Shown: positions 1-9,133, numbered from the stretch's first letter. The stretch: 64,000 nucleotides of DNA from Paraburkholderia monticola (GCF_001580545.1 NZ_LRBG01000039.1:800992-864991); one strand, 5' to 3'. A program made the numbers and translations. Notes: generated from the sequence alone by a model not told the origin.

Positions 1-228
1 TTGCGAGCCGATTCGCTCGAGCCCGTGAATGCCCCCGAAAAAGCCGATGGCCGGCGCGAGCGGATCGGATGAGCCGATGCTCGCGGTGTAGACGGAAAAG
101 TGCCGGCCGCGCACCGTGGTCTCGCAGACCGCGCGAATTTCGAAGCTCGCGCTGCCCTGGTCGAGTATCGACTTCAGATCTTCATATTCGTCAAAGCTGT
201 CCGGAAGAAAGCTCAAAGGAGTCGGCAT
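1..228 (-). CDS. M14-type zinc carboxypeptidase / succinylglutamate desuccinylase-like protein, N-terminal part
   Basis: The first 76 codons of a gene that runs off the left edge. The peptide starts MPTPLSFLPDSFDEYEDL and reaches FFGGIHGLERIG. The H68-G-L-E71 segment is the HxxE zinc-binding signature of M14 metallopeptidases and AstE-like deacylases, which would place a zinc hydrolase active site just inside the window. The start is the only ATG in frame; AAAGGAG lies just upstream on this strand within the short leader. It is transcribed away from phnC, so the 229-553 gap is a divergent promoter region. The substrate cannot be told from this fragment; the family call rests on one motif and its glycine-rich surroundings. 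Confidence 0.6.
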   Translation of the reverse strand, partial: MPTPLSFLPDSFDEYEDLKSILDQGSASFEIRAVCETTVRGRHFSVYTASIGSSDPLAPAIGFFGGIHGLERIGSQ

Positions 229-333
229 GACGGCGTGAGCGCAGTGTCGGGATTATTAAGGACGGCCGGAAAACCCGCACTATAGCCTGGCTCTGTGTCA
301 GCGCGCGCGAGCGCGCGTGGCTACCCATCAATC

Positions 334-351
334 ATGTCATACAGATGTCAC
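334..351 (+). promoter_or_regulatory. Pho box (PhoB operator) upstream of phnC
   Basis: ATGTCAT-ACAG-ATGTCAC: two 7-bp direct repeats with an 11-bp period and a 4-bp spacer. This closely matches the PhoB consensus CTGTCAT-N4-CTGTCAC. It lies about 200 bp before the phosphonate ABC operon, the kind of operon PhoB normally controls. The rest of the 229-553 gap holds no gene that I can see. Confidence 0.75.
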
Positions 352-366
352 TTACCGTTCGAATCA

Positions 367-395
367 CTGACTCCCAGCTGACTTCACACTGACTT
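367..395 (+). promoter_or_regulatory. Second Pho-box-like array: three 11-bp-spaced direct repeats
   Basis: CTGACTC-ccag-CTGACTT-caca-CTGACTT: three heptamers repeated every 11 bp, the PhoB half-site spacing. The heptamer departs from CTGTCAY at its central positions, so these may be weaker sites that extend PhoB binding from the box at 334-351. Seen directly; the PhoB assignment is inferred from spacing, neighbouring box and downstream genes. Confidence 0.5.
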
Positions 396-553
396 TGTTT
401 TGCCATCCTGACGACACATGACTCAACGATAAAGGTCACGCTACAAAGATGTAGTCGTCTAGACGTTGCGATGCCTTCACTCAACCGTCACAGTCGCTTT
501 CTAGAATGAGCCCACACATGCCGGCAGTGTCCGGATGCAGCGAGGAAATAGAG

Positions 554-1486
554 ATGGAAGCGATCCGTGAAGCAATTCGAATCGAACGTTTGAGCAAAAC
601 GTTTGGCAACGGCCGCAAAGCGCTCGACGAAATCGATCTGCGCGTCGCGCCCGGTGAAATGGTCGCGCTGATCGGCGCATCGGGCTCGGGTAAGTCGACG
701 TTGCTGCGGCATATCGCGGGCTTTACCGCCTCGGACGCACAGCCGTCCCAGATCGAAATTCTCGGCCGGCCGATCCAGCAGAACGGCCGCATCGTGCGCG
801 AAGTGCGCAGCATTCGCCGCGATATCGGCTTCGTGTTCCAGCAGTTCAATCTGGTGAACCGGCTGTCGGTCGAAACCAACGTGCTGATCGGCGCGCTCGC
901 GCGCCTGCCGTGGTGGCGGCGTCTCACCGGCCGCTTCCCGCGTGCGGAACGCACGTTGTCGATGACCGCGCTGCGCGAGGTCGGGATCGGCGACCATGCG
1001 CGCGAGCGCGCCGCGAACCTGTCGGGCGGTCAGCAGCAACGCGCCGCGCTCGCACGGGCGCTCGTGCAGCGTGCGCAAATCGTGCTCGCCGACGAGCCGA
1101 TCGCCTCACTCGATCCCGAATCGTCGCGCCGCGTAATGGACATGCTGCGCGCACTGAACATCGAGCATCGGATCACGGTGCTGGTCTCGCTGCATCAGGT
1201 CGACTTCGCGATGCAGTACTGCCCGCGCACGATCGCACTGCGTCGCGGCAAGGTGGTCTACGACGGCCCCTCCAGTGCGCTGACGCCGGCGCTGCTGAAG
1301 AAGCTCTACGGCGATGACGCGCGCGAGTTGCTCGACGAAGCGGCGCACGACGCGGACGAAACCCGCGACACACCCGACACACCCGACACGCCCGACGCAA
1401 CCGACGCCGCCGCGCCCGCGCGGGCGGACACCGGCCGCGCGGCCGCACGCCGTGCGTTCGCAGTGAGCATCGCGCCGTCGAACTGA
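554..1486 (+). CDS. phnC: Phosphonate/phosphate ABC transporter, ATP-binding protein PhnC
   Basis: ATPase subunit that would power uptake of phosphonates or related P-oxyanions. It has a Walker A (GASGSGKST, about residues 41-49), Q-loop (FVFQQFN), ABC signature (NLSGGQQQRAALARAL) and Walker B (IVLADEP), with the switch His in VSLHQVD. The core matches PhnC. The C-terminus carries an extra Asp/Thr/Pro-rich tail (repeated DTPDTPD) of about 50 residues, probably disordered. I chose the ATG at 554 because GAGG lies 8 bases upstream; an in-frame ATG at 506 would add 16 unconvincing residues. First gene of phnC-phnD-phnE, behind likely Pho boxes. Confidence 0.9.
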   Translation: MEAIREAIRIERLSKTFGNGRKALDEIDLRVAPGEMVALIGASGSGKSTLLRHIAGFTASDAQPSQIEILGRPIQQNGRIVREVRSIRRDIGFVFQQFNLVNRLSVETNVLIGALARLPWWRRLTGRFPRAERTLSMTALREVGIGDHARERAANLSGGQQQRAALARALVQRAQIVLADEPIASLDPESSRRVMDMLRALNIEHRITVLVSLHQVDFAMQYCPRTIALRRGKVVYDGPSSALTPALLKKLYGDDARELLDEAAHDADETRDTPDTPDTPDATDAAAPARADTGRAAARRAFAVSIAPSN

Positions 1487-1545
1487 ACCCGCCCGCGCAG
1501 TCGCGCGCTTTCCAATTTTCCGCCCACCCAACCGGATCTCAACCG

Positions 1546-2523
1546 ATGAAATTCCTGCGCTCCCTGATCACACTCGCGGCCGGCGCTGCCGCCTTCGCCT
1601 GTGTCGCCGCGGCCCACGCCGAAGACCTCAACCTCGGCATCATCTCGACCGATTCGTCGGCGGTGCTCAAGCAACGCTGGGAACCGCTGATCGAGGACAT
1701 GAAGAAGCAGACCGGCCTGAACGTGAAGGCATTCTTCGCGACCGATTACGCCGGCATCATCGAAGGCATGCGCTTTAACAAGGTGCAGGTCGGCTATTTC
1801 GGCAACGCGTCGGCGATCGAGGCCGTCGACCGTTCGGATGGCGAAGTGTTTGCGAAGGCACAGCACTCGAACGGCGACAGCGGCTACTACTCGCTGCTGA
1901 TCACGAACGTGAACAGCCGCTTCAAGACGCTCGACGACGTGTTCAAGAATACGAAGGACGTGACGCTCGGCTTCGGCGATCCGAACTCGACGTCGGGCAC
2001 GCTGGTGCCGGGCTACTACCTGTTCGCGAAGCACAACACGCCGGTCAATACGTCGTTCAAGAGCGTGCTGCCGTCGAGCCACGAGGCGAATCTGCTGGCC
2101 GTCGTCAACAACAAGATCGACATCGCGACCAACAACAGCATGATGATGGAAACGCTCAAGCGCGAACATCCGGACAAGTTTGCGCAGGTGCGCGTGCTGT
2201 GGACCTCGCCGCTGATTCCGTCGGACCCGCTGGTATGGCGCAAGGATCTGCCGCAGGCGACGAAGGACAAGCTGCGCAAGTTCTTCCTGAACTACGCGAA
2301 GACCGATCCGCACGAAAAGGCGGTGATGGCCGGCATCACCGAGTACAGCGGCTTCGAGGCGTCGTCGGATCAACAACTGCTGCCGATTCGCGAGATCGTC
2401 CTGTACCAGCAGAAGCAGAAGATCGAGAGCGACACGCACCTGTCCGATAACGACCGGAAGACGCAACTGGCCGCGCTCGACGCCAAACTGAGCGCGCTCA
2501 GCAACGCACAGTCGAAGCAATGA
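1546..2523 (+). CDS. phnD: Phosphonate/phosphite ABC transporter, periplasmic binding protein PhnD
   Basis: Periplasmic receptor of the importer. A Sec signal peptide of about 25 residues ends AAAHA before EDLNLGI. The body is a type II periplasmic-binding fold of the PhnD family. Typical elements are the YAGIIEGMRFNKVQVGYFG segment and the ligand-loop FGDPNSTSGTLVPGYYLF (Ser/Thr-rich oxyanion contacts), followed by SSHEANLLAVVNNKIDIATNN. Its 325 residues are the usual family length. It lies 59 bp after phnC and overlaps phnE by 4 bp. Whether the ligand is phosphonate, phosphite or an aminoalkyl-phosphonate cannot be told from sequence. Confidence 0.92.
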   Translation: MKFLRSLITLAAGAAAFACVAAAHAEDLNLGIISTDSSAVLKQRWEPLIEDMKKQTGLNVKAFFATDYAGIIEGMRFNKVQVGYFGNASAIEAVDRSDGEVFAKAQHSNGDSGYYSLLITNVNSRFKTLDDVFKNTKDVTLGFGDPNSTSGTLVPGYYLFAKHNTPVNTSFKSVLPSSHEANLLAVVNNKIDIATNNSMMMETLKREHPDKFAQVRVLWTSPLIPSDPLVWRKDLPQATKDKLRKFFLNYAKTDPHEKAVMAGITEYSGFEASSDQQLLPIREIVLYQQKQKIESDTHLSDNDRKTQLAALDAKLSALSNAQSKQ

Positions 2524-3368
2524 ACACGGCCGATCTGATCACGTCGCCGAACCGCGCGAACGAAGCGCGCGCGGCGCGGGACGCGCTGGCCGAGCAAGCG
2601 AAACAGCAAGCCGGCAAGCGCAGCTGGTGGTCGCTGCTCGGCTGGATCGCGGTGCTCGCGGTGCTCGGCGGCGCTTGGCACGGCGCCGACATGCGACCGC
2701 TCGATCTGCTCAGCGACTCCGCGAACATGGGTCAGTTCGCGAAAGATTTCTTCCCGCCCGACTTCAGCGAGTGGCGCAGTTACGTGCACGAGATGTACGT
2801 GACGCTGTCGGTTGCGGTCTGGGGTACCGCGCTGTCACTCGTCTGCGCGGTGCCGTGCGGCCTGATGTCCTCGCACAATCTCGCGCCGCAGTGGATCGTG
2901 CAACCGATGCGCCGTCTGATGGACGCATGCCGGGCGATCAACGAAATGGTCTTCGCGATGCTGTTCATCGTCGCGGTCGGGCTCGGACCGTTCGCCGGCG
3001 TGCTCGCGTTGTGGGTGCATACGACGGGCGTGCTCGCGAAGCTGTTCGCCGAAGCGGTCGAGGCGATCGATCCGCGCCCGGCCGAGGGCGTGCGCGCGAC
3101 GGGCGCGACCCGCATCGACGAAATCGTCTATGCGGTGCTGCCGCAAGTGCTGCCGCTGTGGATCTCGTACGCGCTGTATCGTTTCGAATCGAACGTGCGC
3201 TCGGCGATGGTGGTCGGCATGGTCGGTGCGGGCGGGATCGGCGTCGTGCTGTACGAAGCGATCCGCTCGTTCAACTATGCGCAAACGGCAGCGGTGATGA
3301 TCATGGTGATCGTCGTCGTGACGGTGATCGATCTCGGGTCGGCGTGGCTGCGTGAGCGGGTGACCTGA
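2520..3368 (+). CDS. phnE: Phosphonate ABC transporter, permease PhnE
   Basis: Inner-membrane permease of the PhnCDE importer, 282 residues. It has about six hydrophobic segments and the binding-protein-dependent transport EAA loop (AEGVRATGATRIDEIVYAVLPQ, roughly residues 182-203), the coupling site for the ATPase. The start codon overlaps the phnD stop (ATGA), which implies translational coupling. No C-P lyase or phosphonatase gene follows: the next gene is on the other strand, so the catabolic enzyme must lie elsewhere. The 122-bp gap downstream contains nothing recognisable. Confidence 0.92.
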   Translation: MNTADLITSPNRANEARAARDALAEQAKQQAGKRSWWSLLGWIAVLAVLGGAWHGADMRPLDLLSDSANMGQFAKDFFPPDFSEWRSYVHEMYVTLSVAVWGTALSLVCAVPCGLMSSHNLAPQWIVQPMRRLMDACRAINEMVFAMLFIVAVGLGPFAGVLALWVHTTGVLAKLFAEAVEAIDPRPAEGVRATGATRIDEIVYAVLPQVLPLWISYALYRFESNVRSAMVVGMVGAGGIGVVLYEAIRSFNYAQTAAVMIMVIVVVTVIDLGSAWLRERVT

Positions 3369-3490
3369 CCAAAGCGGTCGCACGGCACCGAAGTACCGAA
3401 TCATCACGGGCGAAGCACGCGAAGGCGACAGCGCTCCGCGTGCCTGAAAGTCAAACCACCAGCCACGCAATCAAGTCGTCGCGCAGAACG

Positions 3491-4621
3491 TCAGAACCGA
3501 TGCCGGATGCCTGCCTGCACCAGCGTTTGCGACTGACCGCTCGAAGCGGTCGTCGTATAGATCTGCGCAAACGCGCCCGGCCCACTCGCGCGCTGATAGA
3601 TGCCGGTGAGGAACAGGTCGGTGCGCTTCGACAGCAGGTAGTCGGTTGCGAGCGTCACCTGGTTGTAGTGCGGCGAGCGGCCGCCGGAATAATCTCCGGC
3701 CGTATAGACATACGACACACCGACCTGGAATGCCGGCGTGAAGCGCTTCCAGACACCGAGTTCACCGTTCTGCAAGCGCAATCCCGACGTATCCGAGTAG
3801 TTGAACAACACGTTCGAGTAGCTCGCGAGCACGTTGACGAAACCGAAATCGTAGGTCACGCCGGCACCGAGGATGCGTTGCTGGTCGGTGCCTGCGCCGG
3901 TCGGGCTCACGACGAACGGTGAGCTGAAGCCCCAACCGGTGCTGTCGACCGCGCCGCTCGTCAGATTCGACGGCGTCGCGTTGCTGCGCCGGTTGAACTG
4001 CGTGAACGCCACGCCCGCCTTCAACGGTCCATTCGCGTAGACCGCGCTGCCGCTGAAGCCGTTGTTGTTCGAGAACTGCGTCGAGTTCGAGAACGCGTAG
4101 CTGCCCGCGAACGTGAACCCCGAGAACGTCGGCGACACGTAGCGCACCGAGTTGTTGAAGCGGTTCGTGAAGAACATGTTGTCGTTGTCGCCGATATGCG
4201 CGCCGAAGCCCGCGAAGATATTGGCGGCCTCGGCCCACCACAGGCTGTTGGTCATTTCTTCATATTGACGGCCCATCGTCACCGTACCGTAGCGCTGATT
4301 GCTAAGGCCGACGAATGCCTGCCGGCCGAACATCCCGCCGAGCATCGCACCATTGGTGATCGAGAAGCCGTTTTCGAGCGTGAAGATCGCGTGCGTGCCG
4401 CCTCCGAGGTCTTCGTCGCCGCGCAGACCGAAGCGCGGCGGCATCATGCCGCCGTTGGCAAGCGCGAACAGATTCGAGCCCTTCACGTTGCTCACGTATT
4501 CGATGCCGGTCGAAATGATGCCGTACAGCGTGACGCTGCTCTGAGCATGTGCGCAACCGATCCCCACCGCGCTCATTGCCGCGCACATAGCCGATTTTCT
4601 TGCCAACCGCCAAACCTTCAT
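3491..4621 (-). CDS. Gram-negative general porin (Burkholderiales type)
   Basis: Outer-membrane 16-strand trimeric porin, 376 residues. The signal peptide ends CAHA and the mature protein starts QSSVTLYGIISTGIEY, the hallmark of Burkholderia/Neisseria-type porins. The barrel carries FGLRGDEDLGGGTHAIFTLE and GRQAFVGLSNQRYGTVTMGRQY in strands 3-5, and it ends GIRHRF with the C-terminal Phe needed for BAM assembly. The open frame continues far upstream through neighbouring DNA, but the start at 4621 is fixed by the signal peptide and the AAGGAGACATC just before it. It closes the minus-strand catabolic cluster and may serve uptake of that pathway's substrate. Confidence 0.9.
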   Translation of the reverse strand: MKVWRLARKSAMCAAMSAVGIGCAHAQSSVTLYGIISTGIEYVSNVKGSNLFALANGGMMPPRFGLRGDEDLGGGTHAIFTLENGFSITNGAMLGGMFGRQAFVGLSNQRYGTVTMGRQYEEMTNSLWWAEAANIFAGFGAHIGDNDNMFFTNRFNNSVRYVSPTFSGFTFAGSYAFSNSTQFSNNNGFSGSAVYANGPLKAGVAFTQFNRRSNATPSNLTSGAVDSTGWGFSSPFVVSPTGAGTDQQRILGAGVTYDFGFVNVLASYSNVLFNYSDTSGLRLQNGELGVWKRFTPAFQVGVSYVYTAGDYSGGRSPHYNQVTLATDYLLSKRTDLFLTGIYQRASGPGAFAQIYTTTASSGQSQTLVQAGIRHRF

Positions 4622-4764
4622 GATGTCTCCTTCATTAGTTCCGCTAATTGTTATGAACTGCCCATTGTGTTTAGAAGCTGTGGATCCTTCATCATGTTGC
4701 TGTGCGACGGCCCGCGAGCGGCGACCTGCGGCGCCGTTCGCGCATGGCCTTGAATCGAGTCGAG

Positions 4765-5976
4765 TCAGTTCGGTCCGAGCGCTTCGACCGGACCGTGCCG
4801 GTGGTCTTCGAGATTTTCCGGGCGCCCCCAGCCGAGAATTGGCGCGAGCTGCAGCACGACCGCGATCACGACGAGCCCGATGCGCACCATCCAGCCGCCG
4901 TCGTAGAAGCTCGCGAAGATCGCCGGCGGTCCGAGCAGCACGCCGAGATAGGTGGCCTGCGCGACCACCCCGCTCGTCGCGCCGAGCGTGCCGACGCTCG
5001 GCGACGACGACGGCACCAGCGTCCAGATATAGCCATTGACGGTCCCGATACCGAGCGAGAACACGCACACGGCGACGATGGCCGCGATGAACCCGACCAT
5101 CGGCAGATACAGGGCGACGCCGCCGCACAGCATCACGATGCCGCCGACGATCGCAAGCCGCCCACCGTTCACGCCCGCCTTCAGCAGATGGCCGACGCTC
5201 AGGCAACCACATGCGACGAACACTTCGGCCAGCGTGCCGACCGCGGCCGCGGCCGGAATCGGAATACCGTAGCGTCGCGACAGATACACGGTCAGCGCGG
5301 CCATGATGCCGGTCTGGATGAACGCGGACGCACCCGATGCAAGCGCGACACGATACGGCCGCGGGCTCCTCAGCACGAGCCAGATATCGGACAGTCGACG
5401 GCTTTGCAGATTCGCCTGTTTGGCAGGCAGCAGGATCACCGCGCAGGCGAGCGCCGCCATCAGAATCGCGTGACCGCCGAACGCCCAGCGCCACAGCTCG
5501 CCACGTTGCGCGAGCGGCGCGACGATGCTGAGCGTGAGACCGATACCGACGGCCGTATGCGAGGTCCACAGGCCAAGCGCGATGCTGCGCCGCGCGCCCG
5601 TCGTCGTGCGCATGATCAGTGTCACGGCGCCCACGGTCAGCGACAGATAGCCGACGCCTTGCAGCAATCGGCCGAAAAACAGCGTGCCGATGTCATGCGA
5701 GCCGAACACGACGAGATTGCCGACCAGCGCGAACACCGAGCCGCCGAAAATCACGCGCTTGTCGCCGATCCGATCGACGAGCCAGCCGCCAAACACGGCG
5801 GCGATCGCGGTGATCAGCGACGGAATGGAGATGACCCAGCCCGCGCTCGCATGCGACAGGTCGAAGTACTTCGCGATGTCGCCGATGACGGGAACCGACT
5901 GCGTAACGAGCGACGTCGCGACCGTGCCGTAGATGTACAGCAGGATGATGCAAGGCCAACTGCCCGGGGAAAGCAT
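4765..5976 (-). CDS. MFS transporter
   Basis: 403-residue inner-membrane major facilitator with about 12 hydrophobic helices. The loop 2-3 signature GGWLVDRIGDKRVIF (about residues 62-76) and FFGRLLQGVGYL are typical MFS motifs. The sequence starts directly with a hydrophobic segment, and CAGGAGAC lies just upstream. It sits between the amidohydrolase and the porin, all on the same strand, so it could import or export a metabolite of the catabolic cluster. The substrate is not predictable; it is not closely similar to the second MFS protein of the cluster at 7715-9133. Confidence 0.82.
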   Translation of the reverse strand: MLSPGSWPCIILLYIYGTVATSLVTQSVPVIGDIAKYFDLSHASAGWVISIPSLITAIAAVFGGWLVDRIGDKRVIFGGSVFALVGNLVVFGSHDIGTLFFGRLLQGVGYLSLTVGAVTLIMRTTTGARRSIALGLWTSHTAVGIGLTLSIVAPLAQRGELWRWAFGGHAILMAALACAVILLPAKQANLQSRRLSDIWLVLRSPRPYRVALASGASAFIQTGIMAALTVYLSRRYGIPIPAAAAVGTLAEVFVACGCLSVGHLLKAGVNGGRLAIVGGIVMLCGGVALYLPMVGFIAAIVAVCVFSLGIGTVNGYIWTLVPSSSPSVGTLGATSGVVAQATYLGVLLGPPAIFASFYDGGWMVRIGLVVIAVVLQLAPILGWGRPENLEDHRHGPVEALGPN

Positions 5977-6051
5977 GCTTGTCTCCTGGAAAAATCTTCC
6001 GATTGTTGTACTTGTTGTGCATTTATTGAACTCGTGCGTGCCCTAAGCTCG

Positions 6052-6855
6052 TCACCCCCATTCGAGCAATCGGCACAGATTGCCGCCCATGATCAGCTCG
6101 CGATCCGTCGCCGAGAGCCACGACAAGGTCTCGCTGAAGTGCGTGACGCACTGGCGGTACGGATGGTGCAACCTCGACAGTTCGCTAGCCCACACGATGC
6201 GCTCGGCGCCGAACGCATCGAAGACGCGGCGCAAGGTCGTCTCGAGCGAGCGGAACGGATACGGGTCGAGCGCGTAATCGCCGACGCCCGCCGCCTTCAC
6301 GTGCACGTTCGGGTGCTCGGCGAGCGCGAGCAGCGCGGGCAGATGATCGAACGCGCTCGGCCCCGAAGCGCCGCGCGGCACGCCGAGATGATCGACGATG
6401 ATCCGCAGTTGCGGATGACGCCGCGCGATCCCGTCGACGACGTGGAGCGCGTTCGGCACCAGCAGCGCGACCACGAGGCCGGTTTCCTCGGCGATCGGCC
6501 AGAGCCCATCCAGCTCGCCGTCGACGAGCGGCTGCAAGCGCTCCTTCGTGTTGAACAGGAAGCGGATGCCGCGCATGTTGGGCTGCTCGCGCCACATCCT
6601 CAACAACCGGTCCGGATTGTCGAGCCGGCTGTCGAGCAGGCCCATCACCGCGAATCGTTGCGGCTCCGCTTCGGCGAGCGACAGCGCATAGGCGTTGCCG
6701 TCGGGGTCCCACAGCGGCGGCACGAGCAACGCGCGGTCGACGCCGGCCTGCTTCATTTCGGCTTTGAGGACGTCGCCGGTGATCGGCGTGCGTCGATGGT
6801 GCCCGGTCGATACACCGTTGGACCAGGCATGGACTTGTGCGTCTGCGATCGGCAT
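6052..6855 (-). CDS. Amidohydrolase-2 family metal-dependent hydrolase
   Basis: 267-residue TIM-barrel hydrolase of the amidohydrolase 2 family (PF04909). It starts MPIADAQVHAW, where D-x-Q-x-H replaces the usual D-x-H-x-H strand-1 motif. Further family features are NMRGIRFLFN, LRIIVDHLGVP with the strand-6 His, NVHVKAAG and ERIVWASELSRLHHP near the end. Members act on lactones or carboxylates; LigI (2-pyrone-4,6-dicarboxylate hydrolase) belongs here, and with a LigJ-type hydratase nearby a lactonase role is reasonable but unproven. Similarity to LigI itself is only at superfamily level. It lies 46 bp after the isomerase-like gene. Confidence 0.75.
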   Translation of the reverse strand: MPIADAQVHAWSNGVSTGHHRRTPITGDVLKAEMKQAGVDRALLVPPLWDPDGNAYALSLAEAEPQRFAVMGLLDSRLDNPDRLLRMWREQPNMRGIRFLFNTKERLQPLVDGELDGLWPIAEETGLVVALLVPNALHVVDGIARRHPQLRIIVDHLGVPRGASGPSAFDHLPALLALAEHPNVHVKAAGVGDYALDPYPFRSLETTLRRVFDAFGAERIVWASELSRLHHPYRQCVTHFSETLSWLSATDRELIMGGNLCRLLEWG

Positions 6856-6901
6856 GAAAGTTCGTCGTCGGATAGTCGTGAAGGTCTTGAATGACGTGTC
6901 G

Positions 6902-7624
6902 TCATGCCATGGTCTGGAACAGCCGGCCCGCGCCGCGAATCTCGCCGCGCCAGCCCGCCGCGTTCAGCACCGACCACAGCATGGCCTGATTGCTCGTGAC
7001 GACCGGCAGATCGAGCCCGCGCTCGAGCTCGTCGGCGGCTTCGAATGCGCGCACGTTCGCGCACGACAGCAACACCGCGCGCGTGTCGCCGTCCACCTGC
7101 TTGCGCACCACCGCGGCGATTTCGGCTGGCTCCATTTGCGCGGCTACTTTCGCATCGGTGAAACCGAGCGACACGGTGCGCGCCACATTGAAGCCCGAAT
7201 CGATCAACGATTGCCGCTCCACGCGCGAGAACTCGTCGCTGAACGGACACACGTGCAGGATGCCGTCGGCCTTCAGCGCGCGCAGTGCTTCCTTGATCGC
7301 GACCATCGTGTTGGTCGATGGAATCTCGAGCATGGCCGACATGCGTTGCGCGAGTCGCGCATCGCAATCCGGACCATTGGCGACACTCGCGCCCGTGCAG
7401 TTGAACGCAATCGCGTCGGGTGACAGGTCTTTCAGGTAGCCCGCTTCGTCGATCGCTTCGAGGTACGCGCGGGTCAGGCTTTCCATCGTTACGCGCCCCG
7501 CTTCCTTGCGCAGGCGGATGCGATGCACGTGATACGCGACGCCATCCGGGCAATAGGCGCGGAAGTCGTCTTCGGCGATCGTGTTCAGCGACGGCACGAT
7601 CATCCCCACACGCAATGTCTTCAT
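6902..7624 (-). CDS. Maleate isomerase / arylmalonate decarboxylase-like protein (Asp/Glu racemase superfamily)
   Basis: 240-residue cytosolic protein. It starts RVGMIVPSLNTIAEDDF, the characteristic opening of maleate isomerases and arylmalonate decarboxylases. Two candidate catalytic cysteines are present: Cys76 in AFNCTGAS and Cys188 in VLLSCANVRA. Both cysteines are expected for isomerases and racemases, whereas arylmalonate decarboxylase keeps only the second, so cis-trans isomerisation or racemisation of a dicarboxylate is more likely than decarboxylation. The gene follows the MFS gene by 90 bp. It could isomerise an unsaturated ring-cleavage intermediate before hydration. Confidence 0.75.
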   Translation of the reverse strand: MKTLRVGMIVPSLNTIAEDDFRAYCPDGVAYHVHRIRLRKEAGRVTMESLTRAYLEAIDEAGYLKDLSPDAIAFNCTGASVANGPDCDARLAQRMSAMLEIPSTNTMVAIKEALRALKADGILHVCPFSDEFSRVERQSLIDSGFNVARTVSLGFTDAKVAAQMEPAEIAAVVRKQVDGDTRAVLLSCANVRAFEAADELERGLDLPVVTSNQAMLWSVLNAAGWRGEIRGAGRLFQTMA

Positions 7625-7714
7625 CGATTCCCTCTTGTGTTGCTCTATGTGTTGCAGGTTGTGGACCAGTCTATGGGCTTACGCTTTGCAGGCCCAATCG
7701 AAAAACTGCCAGGG

Positions 7715-9133
7715 TCATCCGTTTTTGCTGTACTCGGGCGAGTGGCTCGCGGCATGCGCTTCGTCCTCGGTCTGGTCCATCGATTCGAGCGCCTTGCCGC
7801 GCGCTTCGATGCCGATGGTCAGGTACGTGACGCCGCAGACGAGCAGGCACAACGCGAGGAACTGGAACGCCGGCACGATCACGCCGACGGTCGCCGACGG
7901 CATCACGACGTTGTTCGAACCGGCGGTCATCGCGAGGCCGAGCGGGCCGAGAATCTTGCCGACCGAGCCCGCGAGTCCCGCGTAGCCCGAACCGGTGCCG
8001 CGCAATCGCGACGGCCAGATTTCGGTCGAATAGGCGGCACACACCGAGAAGCTGCCATCGGCGAAGATGAATGCGAGCAGCAAGGGCGCCCAGAACAGCG
8101 ATGGCGTCAACCAATCGCCGTGGCCGATATAGCCTGCCGCGAGCAGTGCAAGGGCCGACGCAATCGCGAAGCAGCCGCCGGTCTTGCGGCGTCCGATGCG
8201 GTCCGCGAGTCCCGCGGCCGACAGACGCGCGAGCATGCCGAGCACGGCAAAGCCGATCATCGTTTTGGCGGCGAGCGCCGGCGTGAATTGCTGGATCTGC
8301 GCGAGCAGCGTGGGCGCCCACAGCACGATGCCGTAGTAGCCGGCAATCAGGCCGACGTTGATCAGCGTGGCCGTGATCACGGCGCGCGGGCAGCGCAGCA
8401 GTTCGAACCAGCCGCGCGATGCCACCGGTTGCGGCGTGTCGATCTGGTCTTCGAACGATGGCTTGCCGAGCGCCCACGCGATCGAGCGACGCCCGGCCGC
8501 GTCGCGGCCTTGCAGGCTCAGCCAGCGCGGCGACTCGGGGATGTACACGGCCCCTATCAGCGCGATCACGGCCGGCGCGGCGCCGAGCGCGAACGTCCAA
8601 CGCCAGCCGAGCGCCGGAATCACGTAAGCGCCGCTGAAGGCGCCGAGCAGCAGGCCACCCGTCGTGATCGCCGACACGATGCCGGTCAGCATGCCGCGCC
8701 GCCGCGGCGGCGTGAACTCGTGGACCAGCGCGATCTGGATGAAGTAGCCGGCGGTGCAGAAGCCGATCACGACGCGCAGCGCCGCCATATAGATCCAGCC
8801 GCGCTCCGGCGTGAACGCGAGACCGACGCTGGCCGCCGCGAGCAGCATCAGCGACAGCACGAACACCGGCTTGCGGCCGAAGCGATCGGCCATGCTGCCC
8901 CACACGACGCCGCCGACGATCGCCCCCGCCCCCGACGACAACAGCACCGCCCCCATCATCCCGTACGTGAGGCCCCACGGCTTGATCAGATACGCCATGA
9001 TGAACCCGATCAGATAGGCATCCCAGAACTCGAGCATGCTGCCGACGCCGACCAGCCCGAGCAGCAGCTTCTGGTTGCCGGACAGTTCCGTCTGCTCCTG
9101 GAACGGGCTGCGCCCGTTATTCGTTTGCAACAT
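7715..9133 (-). CDS. MFS transporter, metabolite:H+ symporter / sugar-porter type
   Basis: 472 residues with 12 predicted helices. Signatures are GGVVWGSMADRFGRKPVF (loop 2-3), an ALRVVIGFCTAGYFIQIALVHEFTPPRRRG segment with the helix 4-5 family motif, and PESPRWLSLQGR before the central loop. This type covers aromatic-acid and dicarboxylate symporters. I prefer the start at 9133 because GGAG lies 8 bases ahead of it; the ATG 12 bp further upstream overlaps that site and has no Shine-Dalgarno of its own. It lies between the isomerase-like gene and the LysR gene on the same strand, so uptake of the pathway substrate is a fair guess. Confidence 0.87.
   Translation of the reverse strand: MLQTNNGRSPFQEQTELSGNQKLLLGLVGVGSMLEFWDAYLIGFIMAYLIKPWGLTYGMMGAVLLSSGAGAIVGGVVWGSMADRFGRKPVFVLSLMLLAAASVGLAFTPERGWIYMAALRVVIGFCTAGYFIQIALVHEFTPPRRRGMLTGIVSAITTGGLLLGAFSGAYVIPALGWRWTFALGAAPAVIALIGAVYIPESPRWLSLQGRDAAGRRSIAWALGKPSFEDQIDTPQPVASRGWFELLRCPRAVITATLINVGLIAGYYGIVLWAPTLLAQIQQFTPALAAKTMIGFAVLGMLARLSAAGLADRIGRRKTGGCFAIASALALLAAGYIGHGDWLTPSLFWAPLLLAFIFADGSFSVCAAYSTEIWPSRLRGTGSGYAGLAGSVGKILGPLGLAMTAGSNNVVMPSATVGVIVPAFQFLALCLLVCGVTYLTIGIEARGKALESMDQTEDEAHAASHSPEYSKNG

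Noticed and set aside
2520..3368. Start of a larger phosphonate-degradation operon
   Set aside because: No phnG-M, phnX or phnW-like gene follows; the next gene is a porin on the opposite strand.
4622..5569. N-terminal extension of the porin reading frame by about 316 codons
   Set aside because: The extension is an out-of-frame shadow of the MFS gene; the signal peptide starting at 4621 fixes the true start.
4702..6894. Open frame of about 730 codons on the plus strand
   Set aside because: Antisense to the MFS and amidohydrolase genes, dominated by Arg/Asp/His with no motif.
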